A stretch of DNA of 64,000 bases from SHVO01 sp964576515 (lineage in GTDB: Bacteria; Pseudomonadota; Alphaproteobacteria; Rhodospirillales; Rhodospirillaceae), in NCBI GenBank assembly GCA_964576515.1, contig CAZNUW010000006.1:124001-188000 (forward strand), written 5' to 3'. The stretch's first letter is position 1, and each line of letters opens with the position of its first letter. Position numbers and translations under genes: made by a program. Shown piece by piece: positions 24,496 to 33,218 of the stretch. The notes beneath the pieces are model-generated. The model did no database searches. It worked only from the letters and a program-made list of their open reading frames with translations, and was not told the DNA's origin.

Positions 24496-25629
24496 CTAGA
24501 AGAGATGGCCGGAGCGTTTGGCCTTGGTTTGAAGATAGTTCCAATTGTGCGCGTTCGACGGGAAGGCATGGGCGACGCGCTCGACGACCTCGATCCCATG
24601 ACGGCTGAGAGATCCCACTTTCGCGGGATTATTCGTCAGAAGGCGCACACGGGTGAAGCCTAGAACGCGCAGCATGCGCACGGCGGGCAGGTAAACGCGT
24701 TCGTCGTCGTCGAAGCCAAGCTGTTCGTTGGCGTCCACCGTATCGAAGCCTCGATCCTGCAACGTGTAGGCGCGCAGCTTGTTGACGAGACCGATGCCGC
24801 GCCCTTCCTGCGCCAGATAAAGCACCACGCCGCCGCCTTCCTTGGCGATGGCGGCGATCGCCCCGCGCAGTTGGTCGCCACAGTCGCAACGCAACGACGC
24901 CAGCAGGTCGCCGGTGAAACATTCCGAATGCAGACGCGTGAGCACAGGCTTGGAGGGATCTGGCGATCCCAGAATGATCGCCAGGTGCTCCGCGCCGCCG
25001 TCGCGGGGCCGGAACGACACGATGCGCGTATCTTCGCAATCGGCCAGCGGTACGCGCGCCTCGCTGATGGGCCGCAGGTCGCCGGCGGTGTCGTGATCGT
25101 AACGCGCGATGGCCGCAGCGCTCACGGTCAAACGCCCGTGCCGCCGCGACCAAAGATCCGGGTTGTCGACAAGCGGCGCGGCGACGACCGCGGGCAGAAG
25201 GCGCGCGATCTTCGCCAGCAGCACCGCGGCGTGCGCGGCGCCGGAGGCGGGAACGGAGGCGGCCGCCACGTCGGGCGGCGGAACCGGCGCTTCCACGTCG
25301 GGATCGATCAGCGCGCGGATGCGCGCCGGGGTCAATTCAGTGCACCCAAACTCCACCGCCTGGGCGGACGGCGCCGCCAGCCCCAGTACCGCGGCGCGGC
25401 GGCCGGTCACCACCAGGCTCGTAGGACCGACACCGTGTTCGGTGAAGAACGAAGCGGGCCACGTGTCGACGGTTTCGGCGGCGCGCACCAGGGCCGCGCC
25501 GGAGGCGGTCTCGCCGACAATCACCACGGCCCCGCCACGGCGAAGTTCGGCCACCGCCCGATCCACCGCCTCCAGATCGGCGAGCGAGATCGGCCCGGGT
25601 TCAAGTTCAGGTTTGGCGTTCATGGGCAT
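24496..25629 (-). CDS. ribA: GTP cyclohydrolase II (RibA) with degenerate N-terminal RibB-like domain
   Basis: A 377-residue protein. The C-terminal half (about 190-377) is a complete GTP cyclohydrolase II, which opens GTP in riboflavin synthesis. The zinc cysteines are in SECFTGDLLASLRCDCGDQL, the catalytic stretch is QEGRGIGLVNKLRAY, and DANEQLGFDDDERVY and LLTNNPAKV follow. The N-terminal half starts like DHBP synthase (AVDRAVAELRRGGAVVIVG, FFTEHG) but lacks its acidic catalytic motifs, so it is probably inactive. ATG 25623 is an alternative start. TATATA lies only five bases upstream of 25629, so any leader is very short. Confidence 0.92.
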   Translation of the reverse strand: MPMNAKPELEPGPISLADLEAVDRAVAELRRGGAVVIVGETASGAALVRAAETVDTWPASFFTEHGVGPTSLVVTGRRAAVLGLAAPSAQAVEFGCTELTPARIRALIDPDVEAPVPPPDVAAASVPASGAAHAAVLLAKIARLLPAVVAAPLVDNPDLWSRRHGRLTVSAAAIARYDHDTAGDLRPISEARVPLADCEDTRIVSFRPRDGGAEHLAIILGSPDPSKPVLTRLHSECFTGDLLASLRCDCGDQLRGAIAAIAKEGGGVVLYLAQEGRGIGLVNKLRAYTLQDRGFDTVDANEQLGFDDDERVYLPAVRMLRVLGFTRVRLLTNNPAKVGSLSRHGIEVVERVAHAFPSNAHNWNYLQTKAKRSGHLF

Positions 25630-25809
25630 GGGGCATATATAGCCTTGTCCGGTGTGTCCAGCCACGTATCGGCCCGCCTCGGTGGGCGTTTTACCATCCC
25701 TGGTACGGCGGAAGGGACCGAAGCCACATCGGACGGGGACGCCCCAGGCGAACCGGATTAGACTAACGCATATATATGTAGCGTCACTTCAAGACTGGAG
25801 ATCGGCTCT

Positions 25810-26502
25810 TTGTCATCCACCCGCAGCATCCTGATTGTCGACGACGACGACCTCCTCAGAACCTCGCTGCGCGAACAACTGGCCGCGCAAGGCGATTTCG
25901 GCCGTATCGACGAGGCCGGGACGGGGGCCGCCGGGCTGACCCAAGCCGGGGCGACGGTGTTCGACATCATCTTGTTGGATCTCAACCTGCCCGACATGGA
26001 CGGCCGCGATGTGTGCCGCACCTTGCGCGAGCGCGGCGTGCGCTCGCCCATCATCATGTTGACGGCGCTGGATTCCGAGGACGATACGGTGACGGGGCTC
26101 AACGCGGGCGCGAACGACTATATCACCAAGCCATTCCGCCTGGCCGTGCTGCTCGCGCGTGTGCGCGCCCATCTGCGCCAGCACGAACAATCGGACGACG
26201 CCGTATTCACCATCGGCCCCTATCAATTCCACCCCGCGGCAAAAATGCTGAGCACGGCGGAAGGGCGCAAGAAAATCCGCCTGACCGAAAAGGAAACCGC
26301 GATCCTCAAGTATCTATACCGGATCGGCAACAAGACCGTCTCGCGCGAAACCCTGTTGGGCGAAGTGTGGGGATACAATGCGGCCGTGACGACGCACACG
26401 CTTGAAACGCATATCTATCGTCTGCGTCAGAAAATCGAGGAGAACCCCGCCGATGTGCGGCTCCTGATCACGGAACCGGGCGGCTATCGCCTGAACGCAT
26501 AA
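25810..26502 (+). CDS. OmpR/PhoB-family response regulator (orphan)
   Basis: A 230-residue two-domain regulator. The receiver domain has the acidic pocket DDDD (11-14), phosphoacceptor Asp57 in ILLDLNLPDMDG, Thr85 and Lys107. The C-terminal winged-helix DNA-binding domain (about 130-230) has LTEKETAILKYLYR and TTHTLETHIYRLRQKIEENP. The start is a TTG at 25810 with GGAG nine bases upstream; no other in-frame start fits. No histidine kinase lies nearby, so the partner is elsewhere or it works as an orphan. It is divergent from ribA across 180 bases. Confidence 0.9.
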   Translation: MSSTRSILIVDDDDLLRTSLREQLAAQGDFGRIDEAGTGAAGLTQAGATVFDIILLDLNLPDMDGRDVCRTLRERGVRSPIIMLTALDSEDDTVTGLNAGANDYITKPFRLAVLLARVRAHLRQHEQSDDAVFTIGPYQFHPAAKMLSTAEGRKKIRLTEKETAILKYLYRIGNKTVSRETLLGEVWGYNAAVTTHTLETHIYRLRQKIEENPADVRLLITEPGGYRLNA

Positions 26503-26598
26503 GCGTCTCGTTGAGGCGGGGTTTCTTTGCCGCGCCCCGAAGGAGCCGCACGCCGCGAAGCTGCGGCGCCGGCGTTCCTCCGGCCGAAGCGCGAAAAA

Positions 26599-27063
26599 CT
26601 ATTCGCGCTTCGAGATGTTGCCAAGCAACTCGAGGACGTTGCGTCGCAAGTCCGCGTTGTGCAAGCGCCAGTAGGCCCGGACCAGTTCCAGCGTTTCGGT
26701 GCGCTGCATCGGATCACTGTCGGGTCCACCGATTTCCTCTTCCGCCAAACCTTCGACGGCGCTGCGCGCTGCCGGGGTCGTACGGTCGCCCGTCGTCTCC
26801 GGTCCGATGTCTTCAAAGAAGTAGGCGATCGGACAATTCAGGACGCGCGAGATATCGAAGAGACGGCTTGCGCTGACGCGGTTGTGGCCGCTTTCGTACT
26901 TCTGGACTTGTTGAAACGTCACGCCGATATCGCCGGCGAGTTGCTCTTGGCTAATGTGCAGCAGGGTGCGCCGAAGTTTGATCCGCTTTCCAACGTGGAT
27001 ATCAATCGGATCTGGACCGCCACCTCGCGTACCGGGCTGCCGCCCTCTGCCGCGTGCTTTCAT
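26599..27063 (-). CDS. XRE-family helix-turn-helix regulator, copy 1
   Basis: A 154-residue regulator. Residues about 20-85 are a Cro/CI-type helix-turn-helix (VGKRIKLRRTLLHISQEQLA, GVTFQQVQKYESGHNRVSASRLFDISRVL). They are followed by CPIAYFFEDIGPE and a C-terminal helical part with RTETLELVRAYWRLHNADLRRN. This layout is that of the alphaproteobacterial regulator encoded between lnt and metK, and a second copy occurs at 56998-57489. The start MKARGRGRQPG at 27063 is preferred over longer frames. An imperfect palindrome at 27091-27111 just upstream could be its operator. Confidence 0.88.
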   Translation of the reverse strand: MKARGRGRQPGTRGGGPDPIDIHVGKRIKLRRTLLHISQEQLAGDIGVTFQQVQKYESGHNRVSASRLFDISRVLNCPIAYFFEDIGPETTGDRTTPAARSAVEGLAEEEIGGPDSDPMQRTETLELVRAYWRLHNADLRRNVLELLGNISKRE

Positions 27064-27507
27064 TGTTAAGACTGTCAACTCCGTTACCCATTTGTTTATA
27101 TGTTGAACAAAGTCGTTTTCGACGTTGCTCCTTCTCGCGCGGCATGACGTCTTGTTTGCCGATGCCTGTGCCGCCCTACAAAGATGGATTGAAAATCGGC
27201 ATACCGCAAGCAGCGGGCGGTAGCCGCGGCGCAAGGGCGCGCAATCTGCGGTGGCCGCCTCCGGCGCAATGCGAGGAGAACTTTCGCAATATCGAGGGGT
27301 TAGAGTAGTTCTTGTTCGCTATTAAAACCCGTTCATGCACCATTGAGGTGCAATCGATCCCACGGCTGCGCAACCCGTTGGGCGTGACATATGATGGCGC
27401 CGCCATCCGTGTTTCCCTTACGCCGCCATCAATCCGGCGCGAAAGTATGCTGCGGACTTCGCGCCTACCGCGCACGAACAGATAAGAAAGAAAGGCGAGG
27501 CCCCGTT
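27064..27507. other. Intergenic region, XRE regulator copy 1 / HIT gene
   Basis: 444 bases without a convincing gene. At the left edge is an AT-rich promoter-like stretch for the regulator, containing TTGACA on the minus strand at 27078-27073 and the palindrome 27091-27111. Further right, TGCACC/GGTGCA (27336-27341 and 27347-27352) form a short hairpin, and the HIT ribosome-binding site GCGAGG lies near 27495. Short frames on either strand lack support. Confidence 0.4.
27091..27111. promoter_or_regulatory. Imperfect palindrome upstream of XRE regulator copy 1
   Basis: TTTGTT (27091-27096) and AACAAA (27106-27111) flank TATATGTTG, 28 bases upstream of the regulator's start. Size and position suit a helix-turn-helix dimer operator. 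Binding is not demonstrated. Confidence 0.3.
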
Positions 27508-27867
27508 ATGTATGACGACAGCAATATCTTTGCGCGGATTCTGCGCGGCGAGATTCCTTGCAAGAAAGTGTACGAAGATGCGCATGCGCTCGCGTTCGAG
27601 GACATTAGTCCTAAAGCGCCGGTTCATACCCTTGTCATCCCCAAGGGCAAGTATGTGTCCGCAACGGATTTCGCCGAGCAGGCGTCGGATGCCGAAATCG
27701 CCGGTTTCATGCGCGCTGTCCGCAAGGTGGCGGGATTGAAAGGCGTGGATGCGTCCGGCTACAGGCTCATCGCCAACACGGGCAGCGAAGGCGGGCAGGA
27801 AGTGCCGCACTTTCATGTGCACCTCCTTGGCGGCCGCGCCATCGGCCCGATGGTCATGTCCCGGTAA
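27508..27867 (+). CDS. HIT-family protein (histidine triad, HINT-like)
   Basis: A 119-residue purine-nucleotide phosphoramidase-type protein. The histidine triad is in EVPHFHVHLLGG near the C-terminus. Residues NIFARILRGEIPCKKVYEDAHALAF at the N-terminus are typical of the Hint branch, and KAPVHTLVIPKGK is the second family block. Members hydrolyse AMP-lysine or adenosine phosphoramidates; the physiological substrate in bacteria is unclear. GCGAGG lies about nine bases before the ATG. Confidence 0.93.
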   Translation: MYDDSNIFARILRGEIPCKKVYEDAHALAFEDISPKAPVHTLVIPKGKYVSATDFAEQASDAEIAGFMRAVRKVAGLKGVDASGYRLIANTGSEGGQEVPHFHVHLLGGRAIGPMVMSR

Positions 27868-27948
27868 AAAGCGAACCGCGAGCGTTCGCGCGACACCCTC
27901 TCTGTGCGGTTTCTCGCTGTAGCACCGCCCAGAGAGGTGCGCCTAAAT

Positions 27949-28188
27949 TTACTTCCGGCGACGGCGATCCAGATTCACATCATCCGGATCTGTAAATGCG
28001 CCCACAGCCGCGCCGCCCGCGCCGCCGATGACGGCGCCCGTCAACGGGTCCCCGCCGGTGATGGCGCCCAGCGCCGCGCCGCCCGCCGCGCCGATCCCGG
28101 CGCCCGACAGCGCGCGTTCGCCCTGGCCGTAGCCGCAAGCCGAAAGCGCGAGGACAACAAGCGAAGCCGCAACAAATTGTTTGGTCAT
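27949..28188 (-). CDS. Small glycine-zipper lipoprotein
   Basis: A 79-residue precursor with signal peptide MTKQFVAASLVVLALSAC, in which LSAC is the lipobox. The mature part is a glycine/alanine repeat (GAGIGAAGGAALGAITGG, GAVIGGAGGAAVGAF) typical of glycine-zipper proteins of the OsmB/YMGG type, and it ends in a basic tail DRRRRK. These usually associate with the outer membrane and some are stress induced. Function is unknown. Confidence 0.82.
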   Translation of the reverse strand: MTKQFVAASLVVLALSACGYGQGERALSGAGIGAAGGAALGAITGGDPLTGAVIGGAGGAAVGAFTDPDDVNLDRRRRK

Positions 28189-28353
28189 AACTGCCTCCGT
28201 TCGCTCACCTGATGTGAACGCAAGACAGAACGTCCGCCCCTCGCGGCGTGTTTCCGCTGGAAGTATGGCATCTTCGCCGCAAACCCGCGTGTTGCGCGCA
28301 CCGAGGCCGGCATGTGCAGGCCCAGGTGGCCGCGGCCGCGTGCAGCCGAAACG

Positions 28354-29877
28354 CTATTCGACCAGAGCGGATCGTCCCGGCAGGACGCGCCGGTAGGACA
28401 AGGCTTCCGCGATGTGGCGGCGCGCCACCCCGTCCGTACCCTCAAGATCCGCGATCGTGCGCGCGACGCGAAGAATACGGTGATATCCGCGCGCGGAGAG
28501 TTTCATCCGCTCCGCCGCCTGGGTCAGAAGCGCGCGGCCGTCCGCGTCCGGCGCGGCGACCGTCTCGAGTTTCTCGCCGTCGGCTTCGGCGTTGCACGTG
28601 GGACCATCCGGTCCAAATCGTTCCCGCTGAAGGTCGCGCGCGGCGGCGACACGCGCGGCGACGATTTCGCTGCGCTCCGCCGCCGAGGGCGCGGCGAGAT
28701 CCAAAGGATCGACCGCGGGCACGTCCACATGCAAATCGATGCGGTCGAACAACGGGCCGGAGATTTTGCCTTGATAGTCCGCGGCGCACTTGGGCGCTTT
28801 CCCGCAGGCAAGGTGCGGATCGTCCAGATGCCCGCACCGGCATGGGTTCATCGCGGCCACCAGTTGGAACCGCGCCGGATAACTCACATGCGCGTTCGCC
28901 CGCGCGACCATGACGCGGCCTGTCTCCAGGGGCTGGCGCAACGCCTCAAGACTCTGGCGCGAGAACTCCGGCAGTTCGTCCAGGAACAAGACGCCGCGAT
29001 GGGCGAGGGAAATCTCGCCCGGGCGGGCTTTCACCCCGCCGCCCACCAACGCCGGCGTCGAGGCGCTGTGATGCGGATCGCGGAATGGGCGGTGACGCAC
29101 GATGCCGCCGCCCTCAAGCGCGCCCGCGACGGAGTGGATCATGCTGACTTCCAACGCTTCCGCGCCGGACAAGGGCGGCAACAGTCCCGGCAATCGGCTC
29201 GCAAGCAAAGACTTGCCCGCGCCGGGAGGCCCGACCATGAGGAGATTGTGAGCCCCCGCCGCGGCGATCTCCAACGCGCGCTTCGCGGTCTCCTGACCTT
29301 TGACGTCCTTCAGATCGAGAAAGACGCTGTCGGCGCGCGGGCGCGTCGGCGTGGGCGGCGCAAGGACCGAAGCGCCCTTGAAGTGATTGATGAGTTCCAG
29401 AAGCGAGCGCGGCGCCAGCACATCGGCGCCGCCGGCCCACGCCGCTTCGCTGCCCTGCGCGCCCGGACAGATCAGCCCGCGGCCCGCGCCGTTGGCCGCG
29501 ATCGCCGCGGGAAGGACGCCCGTGACCGCGGCGATGGATCCGTCGAGCCCCAGTTCGCCGAGCGCGGCGTAGCTTCCGATGTCCTCAAGCCCGATCACGC
29601 CCATGGCGGTCAAAACCCCAAGCGCTATGGGCAGGTCGAAGTGGCTGCCTTCCTTCTGCACGTCCGCCGGCGCGAGGTTCACGGTGATCCGCTTGGCCGG
29701 CAGCGCGAGGCCGATGGCGTTCAACGCCGCGCGGACGCGCTCGCGGGATTCGCCGACGGCCTTGTCGGGAAGACCCACGATGGCGAACGACGGCAGCCCG
29801 CTCGAAATCGCGACCTGCACTTCGATGGGCAAAACCTCGATGCCGGAAAACGCCACCGTATTGATATGCGCGACCAT
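28354..29877 (-). CDS. YifB/ComM family magnesium-chelatase-like AAA ATPase
   Basis: A 507-residue protein. The N-terminal ChlI/Lon-protease-like domain (about 1-150) begins MVAHINTVAFSGIEVLPIEVQ. The AAA core has the Walker A GPPGAGKSLLASRLPGLLP and Walker B GVLFLDELPEF. A cysteine-containing MNPCRCGHLDD follows, and the C-terminal Mg_chelatase_C part ends SYRRVLPG. ComM is a hexameric helicase that helps branch migration in natural transformation in Vibrio and Haemophilus; homologues are also widespread in species not known to be competent. A TATAGT -10-like element lies about 25-30 bases upstream. Confidence 0.92.
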   Translation of the reverse strand: MVAHINTVAFSGIEVLPIEVQVAISSGLPSFAIVGLPDKAVGESRERVRAALNAIGLALPAKRITVNLAPADVQKEGSHFDLPIALGVLTAMGVIGLEDIGSYAALGELGLDGSIAAVTGVLPAAIAANGAGRGLICPGAQGSEAAWAGGADVLAPRSLLELINHFKGASVLAPPTPTRPRADSVFLDLKDVKGQETAKRALEIAAAGAHNLLMVGPPGAGKSLLASRLPGLLPPLSGAEALEVSMIHSVAGALEGGGIVRHRPFRDPHHSASTPALVGGGVKARPGEISLAHRGVLFLDELPEFSRQSLEALRQPLETGRVMVARANAHVSYPARFQLVAAMNPCRCGHLDDPHLACGKAPKCAADYQGKISGPLFDRIDLHVDVPAVDPLDLAAPSAAERSEIVAARVAAARDLQRERFGPDGPTCNAEADGEKLETVAAPDADGRALLTQAAERMKLSARGYHRILRVARTIADLEGTDGVARRHIAEALSYRRVLPGRSALVE

Positions 29878-29939
29878 CGCCCGCCCCCAGAAGGTGGAGC
29901 GACTATAGCGGTGTTCGCGCGGAAAACTCTAGTGGAGCG

Positions 29940-29994
29940 GATTTGACATTCGCATCCCTGCTCGCCGCGAAACTGAGATGGGAATGTCAGAATC
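29940..29994. repeat. Imperfect inverted repeat between mscS-like gene and comM
   Basis: GATTTGACATTC (29940-29951) is the inverted partner of GAATGTCAGAATC (29982-29994), differing by one bulged base, with a 30-base loop. It lies upstream of comM and downstream of mscS, both on the minus strand. It could be an operator or a transcript hairpin; no T-run marks a terminator. Confidence 0.45.
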
Positions 29995-30042
29995 GGACCG
30001 CTAGGCCGGTCGCTCTCGGCCGCGCCGTCCGGGGCCGTCGTT

Positions 30043-30924
30043 TCAGGGCCGCGGCTCGCCCGCGTGAAACAACGGCGCGTTCAAGAGCGCTTTGCGCTGG
30101 GAGAAGGCCATGGTCATGCCGGCCTTGTCGAACGCGTCCTTCACCTGGCGGTTCAAGTCGAACTGCACCGCGACATTGTCGCCGAGGCGTGTCCAGATAT
30201 GCGCGACGATGGTGATGCCGACATCGGCGAAACTTTGCAGCCCGATCTGCGGCGCGGGATCCTTGAGGACACGTGCGTCCCCCGCGATCAATTCGTGCAC
30301 GATTTTCAAGGCAAGGTCGGCGTCGTCCACATAGGACACGAGGAACTTCAATTCCACGCGGCGTGTCTTGTTGTAGGTGAAGTTCTTCATCGTGCCGCTC
30401 CAGATCAGGCCGTTCGGCACGACCACGCGGATATTGTCCACCATGTCGATCTCGGTCACGAACAAGGTAATGGAGCGCACGGTGCCCGCGACGCCGCCGG
30501 CCTCGATGTAATCGCCGACGCGGAAAGGCCGGAAGAAAACCAAGAGAAGGCCCGAGGCCACATGGCTCAAGGTGCCTTGCAGCGCGAGGCCGATGGCAAG
30601 ACCCGCGGCGCCCAACACCGCCACGAAACTCGTGGTCTGGACGCCGAAGCTGCCCAGCACCGCGATCATGGTGAAAACGACCACCAGATACTTCGCGCCC
30701 GAGGCCGCGAAGGTGGTGATGGTCCGATCGATCCGCTGCGAACGTTCGCCCGCCCGATAGATCGCCTTGTAAACGACGTTGGCGATCACCCACCCGACGA
30801 TCAGGATGATGATCGCGCCGATGACCTTGAGGCCGTAGGACGTCAGCACCGTCAGGAAGGTGTCGACGGCGCCCGACAGGTGCCGCTCCAGCCGCTCGGG
30901 GCTCAGTTTCGCGATCTCGTCCAT
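30043..30924 (-). CDS. Small-conductance mechanosensitive channel (MscS family)
   Basis: A 293-residue inner-membrane protein, the size of E. coli MscS. There are three hydrophobic segments: about 30-55 (VIGAIIILIVGWVIANVVY), 70-95 and 100-125. The pore helix GLAIGLALQGTLSHVASGLLLVFFRPFRVGDYIE follows with its glycine/alanine pattern, then the cytoplasmic beta domain (MVDNIRVVVPNGLIWSGTMKNFT). It opens under membrane tension to release osmolytes on hypo-osmotic shock. It starts nine bases after gshB, so the two are probably co-transcribed. Confidence 0.93.
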   Translation of the reverse strand: MDEIAKLSPERLERHLSGAVDTFLTVLTSYGLKVIGAIIILIVGWVIANVVYKAIYRAGERSQRIDRTITTFAASGAKYLVVVFTMIAVLGSFGVQTTSFVAVLGAAGLAIGLALQGTLSHVASGLLLVFFRPFRVGDYIEAGGVAGTVRSITLFVTEIDMVDNIRVVVPNGLIWSGTMKNFTYNKTRRVELKFLVSYVDDADLALKIVHELIAGDARVLKDPAPQIGLQSFADVGITIVAHIWTRLGDNVAVQFDLNRQVKDAFDKAGMTMAFSQRKALLNAPLFHAGEPRP

Positions 30925-30933
30925 CTGCGTTCT

Positions 30934-31872
30934 TTAAAGCCTGCGTTCAATGGCGTCCCAGATCTCGGCTTCCAGGATGGTCCCGTTGAAGCGGTTGATC
31001 TCCTGGAGTCCCGTCGGTGAGGTGACGTTGATCTCGGTCAGGTAATCGCCGATGACGTCGATGCCGACGAAGATCAGGCCGCGTTCGCGCAAGGCGGGGC
31101 CGATGATGTCGCAAATCTCCTGCTCGCGTTTGGTCAGCGCCGTCTTCTCCGGGCGGCCGCCCACATGCATGTTGGACCGCGCTTCCCCGGCGGCGGGCAC
31201 GCGGTTGATGGCGCCCGCCGGTTTGCCGTCCACCAGGATAATGCGTTTGTCGCCTTTGCGGACCTCGGGCACATAACGCTGCACGATCACGGGCTCGCGC
31301 CACGTCGTCGTGAACATCTCCAGAAGAGCGCCGAGATTCTCGTCGTCGGGGCGGATATGGAACACGCCGGCGCCCCCGTTGCCGTACAGCGGCTTCACGA
31401 TGATGTCCTTGTGGTCGGCGCGGAAGGCCCGGATCTCGTCAACATCGGCCGAGATCAACGTCGGCGGCATCACGTTCTCGAAGTGCGTGACGAACAGTTT
31501 CTCCGGCGCGTTGCGCACATGCACGGGATCGTTCACCACCAGCGTCTTCGGATGGATATGTTCGAGGATGTGGGTCGCGGTGATATACGCCATATCGAAC
31601 GGCGGATCCTGGCGCATCAGCACCACATTCATGGTCCGAAGGTCGAGCTCCTGTTCGGGGCCCAGTTCGAAGTGCCGGCCCAGTTCCCGGCGTACGGTCA
31701 ACGTGCGCGCGCGCGCGGTCACGCGCCCTTCGCGGAACGAAAGTTTGCGCGGCAGATAATGATAGAGCGTATGGCCGCGCCGCTGGGCTTCAAGCGCCAG
31801 CACAAATGTGGAGTCCGCGTTGATGTTGATGGACTCGATGGGGTCCATCTGGATGGCGACTTGCAGCGTCAT
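30934..31872 (-). CDS. gshB: Glutathione synthase
   Basis: A 312-residue ATP-grasp enzyme that joins glycine to gamma-glutamylcysteine. The N-terminal domain starts LQVAIQMDPIESININADST, a GshB signature. Ligand motifs include VMRQDPPFDMAY, IVKPLYGNGGAGVFHI, VQRYVPEVRKGDKRIILVDG, GEARSNMHVGG and DVIGDYLTEINVTSPTGLQEI. All are intact and the length is normal. It lies between the SirB1-type gene and mscS on the minus strand. Confidence 0.96.
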   Translation of the reverse strand: MTLQVAIQMDPIESININADSTFVLALEAQRRGHTLYHYLPRKLSFREGRVTARARTLTVRRELGRHFELGPEQELDLRTMNVVLMRQDPPFDMAYITATHILEHIHPKTLVVNDPVHVRNAPEKLFVTHFENVMPPTLISADVDEIRAFRADHKDIIVKPLYGNGGAGVFHIRPDDENLGALLEMFTTTWREPVIVQRYVPEVRKGDKRIILVDGKPAGAINRVPAAGEARSNMHVGGRPEKTALTKREQEICDIIGPALRERGLIFVGIDVIGDYLTEINVTSPTGLQEINRFNGTILEAEIWDAIERRL

Positions 31873-31908
31873 TGTTCCTCGGTAAGAGCCCGTTCCCAGG
31901 CCCCCTTT

Positions 31909-32760
31909 TTAATGCAAGCGCTCGCGCAGTTCCTCAATAACTTGCACGATCTTGCGTCGGTCCGGTCCCTCCGGGGTGCGCGCAACGAAACCCTCGAAGG
32001 CCTCGACGGCGTGTTTCAGGTGTCCCAGACGCATCTGCATGACTCCAGCTTCCCGCCAAAGCGACGCGTTTCCGGGGTCCAGGATCTGCATGGCGGCCAC
32101 CGCTTCCAGGGCGCCGGCGATCTCGTTCAGCTCCATGCGCCTGGTCTTCACATTGTTCTGCAGGCGGATCAGGACGTCGCGGTTCGTCACCGGCCGGTAG
32201 TGGCTGGCGTCCAGCTCGACCGCGGTGCCGCGCACCAGTTTCAGCAGTTCCCGCAACGAACGGCTTTCCATCACCCGGCCGTTGTAGAACGGGTCGATGA
32301 TGACGCGCCGCCCGTCGCGGCTTTCCAGGCGCACAAGGAAATGCCCCGGGAAGTTCAACCCGGCGGCGTTCCAGCCCTGCGCGCGCGCCGCGGCGAGGTA
32401 CAGGATGCCCAGCGAAACGGGCAACCCGCGCCGGCGTTCGATCACGCGCATCAGGTTGGCGTTGTCGAGATCGTTATAGCTGTCCTCGTCGCCCACATAA
32501 TTGAAGTCCTGGGCGATGACGTTTGAAAGAACCTCGGCCATCTCCTCCGGGCCGGGGTTCGTCGCGTCGAAGCCCGAGCGCTCCATGGCGGCGTGCACCG
32601 CGTCGGCCAGCTCGCGCAAGTGATCCCGGTAAACCTTCAGGTCGTTGGCGGGATGGTCGAACGACGCCAGCACAAGGGCCACGTCCGCGATATCGATCGC
32701 GTCGTCCGCTTGCGACGAAATGTGAGTGAGCGCCGCCGTGATGGTTGAGGTGCTGGCCAT
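31909..32760 (-). CDS. SirB1-family transglutaminase-like/TPR protein
   Basis: A 283-residue protein of the SirB1/YchA family. The N-terminal transglutaminase-like fold contains VIAQDFNYVGDEDSYNDLDN and RRGLPVSLGILYLAAARAQG, then GLNFPGHFLVRL. The C-terminal part is a short TPR-like repeat (ALEAVAAMQILDPGNASLWREAGVMQMRLG). The biochemical role of the family is unknown. The start MASTSTITA at 32760 is preferred. It lies 77 bases downstream of yraN and 36 bases upstream of gshB on the minus strand. Confidence 0.85.
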   Translation of the reverse strand: MASTSTITAALTHISSQADDAIDIADVALVLASFDHPANDLKVYRDHLRELADAVHAAMERSGFDATNPGPEEMAEVLSNVIAQDFNYVGDEDSYNDLDNANLMRVIERRRGLPVSLGILYLAAARAQGWNAAGLNFPGHFLVRLESRDGRRVIIDPFYNGRVMESRSLRELLKLVRGTAVELDASHYRPVTNRDVLIRLQNNVKTRRMELNEIAGALEAVAAMQILDPGNASLWREAGVMQMRLGHLKHAVEAFEGFVARTPEGPDRRKIVQVIEELRERLH

Positions 32761-32837
32761 GAGGATTCCGAATGCGGTTCTAGTACCGTGATTCGTGGCC
32801 CGGTTCCAAGCCTGCGTCATCTCTCACGTTTCAGGGA

Positions 32838-33218
32838 TCACTCTGGCCGCCACGCGTCCGCAAGGTGCGTGGGCAACAATCCGCTCAAGGTCATCACGTC
32901 GAATCTCACATCGCAGGCCGCCGCGCCGGGAAATCGGGCGATGAACGCTTCGGCGGCGCGCGCGATTCGCGCACGTTGCGATATGGTTACGGCCTCCAAG
33001 GCGGCCGTGGCGGACGCGCGGGCCTTGACCTCGATGAAGGCGATCATCCGCCCGCGTTTGGCGATGATATCGATCTCGCCGGCGCCGCTGCCGCGCCGCG
33101 CCCGCAAGCGGCGCTCGAGGATGCGCCAGCCGCGCAGACGCAAACTCCACACGCACAGGTTTTCCGCCAGCCTGCCGCGCCGGTCCGCCGCCGCGCGTCT
33201 GCTATCTCCGCCCGTCAT
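32838..33218 (-). CDS. YraN family (UPF0102) nuclease-fold protein
   Basis: A 126-residue protein of the UPF0102/YraN family with a restriction-endonuclease-like fold. The core motif is GEIDIIAKRGRMIAFIEVKAR, equivalent to the D-ExK site. The start ATG overlaps the rsmI stop by four bases. The rsmI-yraN-lpoA neighbourhood is conserved across many Proteobacteria. The substrate is unknown, although the fold suggests DNA or Holliday-junction-like binding. Confidence 0.92.
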   Translation of the reverse strand: MTGGDSRRAAADRRGRLAENLCVWSLRLRGWRILERRLRARRGSGAGEIDIIAKRGRMIAFIEVKARASATAALEAVTISQRARIARAAEAFIARFPGAAACDVRFDVMTLSGLLPTHLADAWRPE

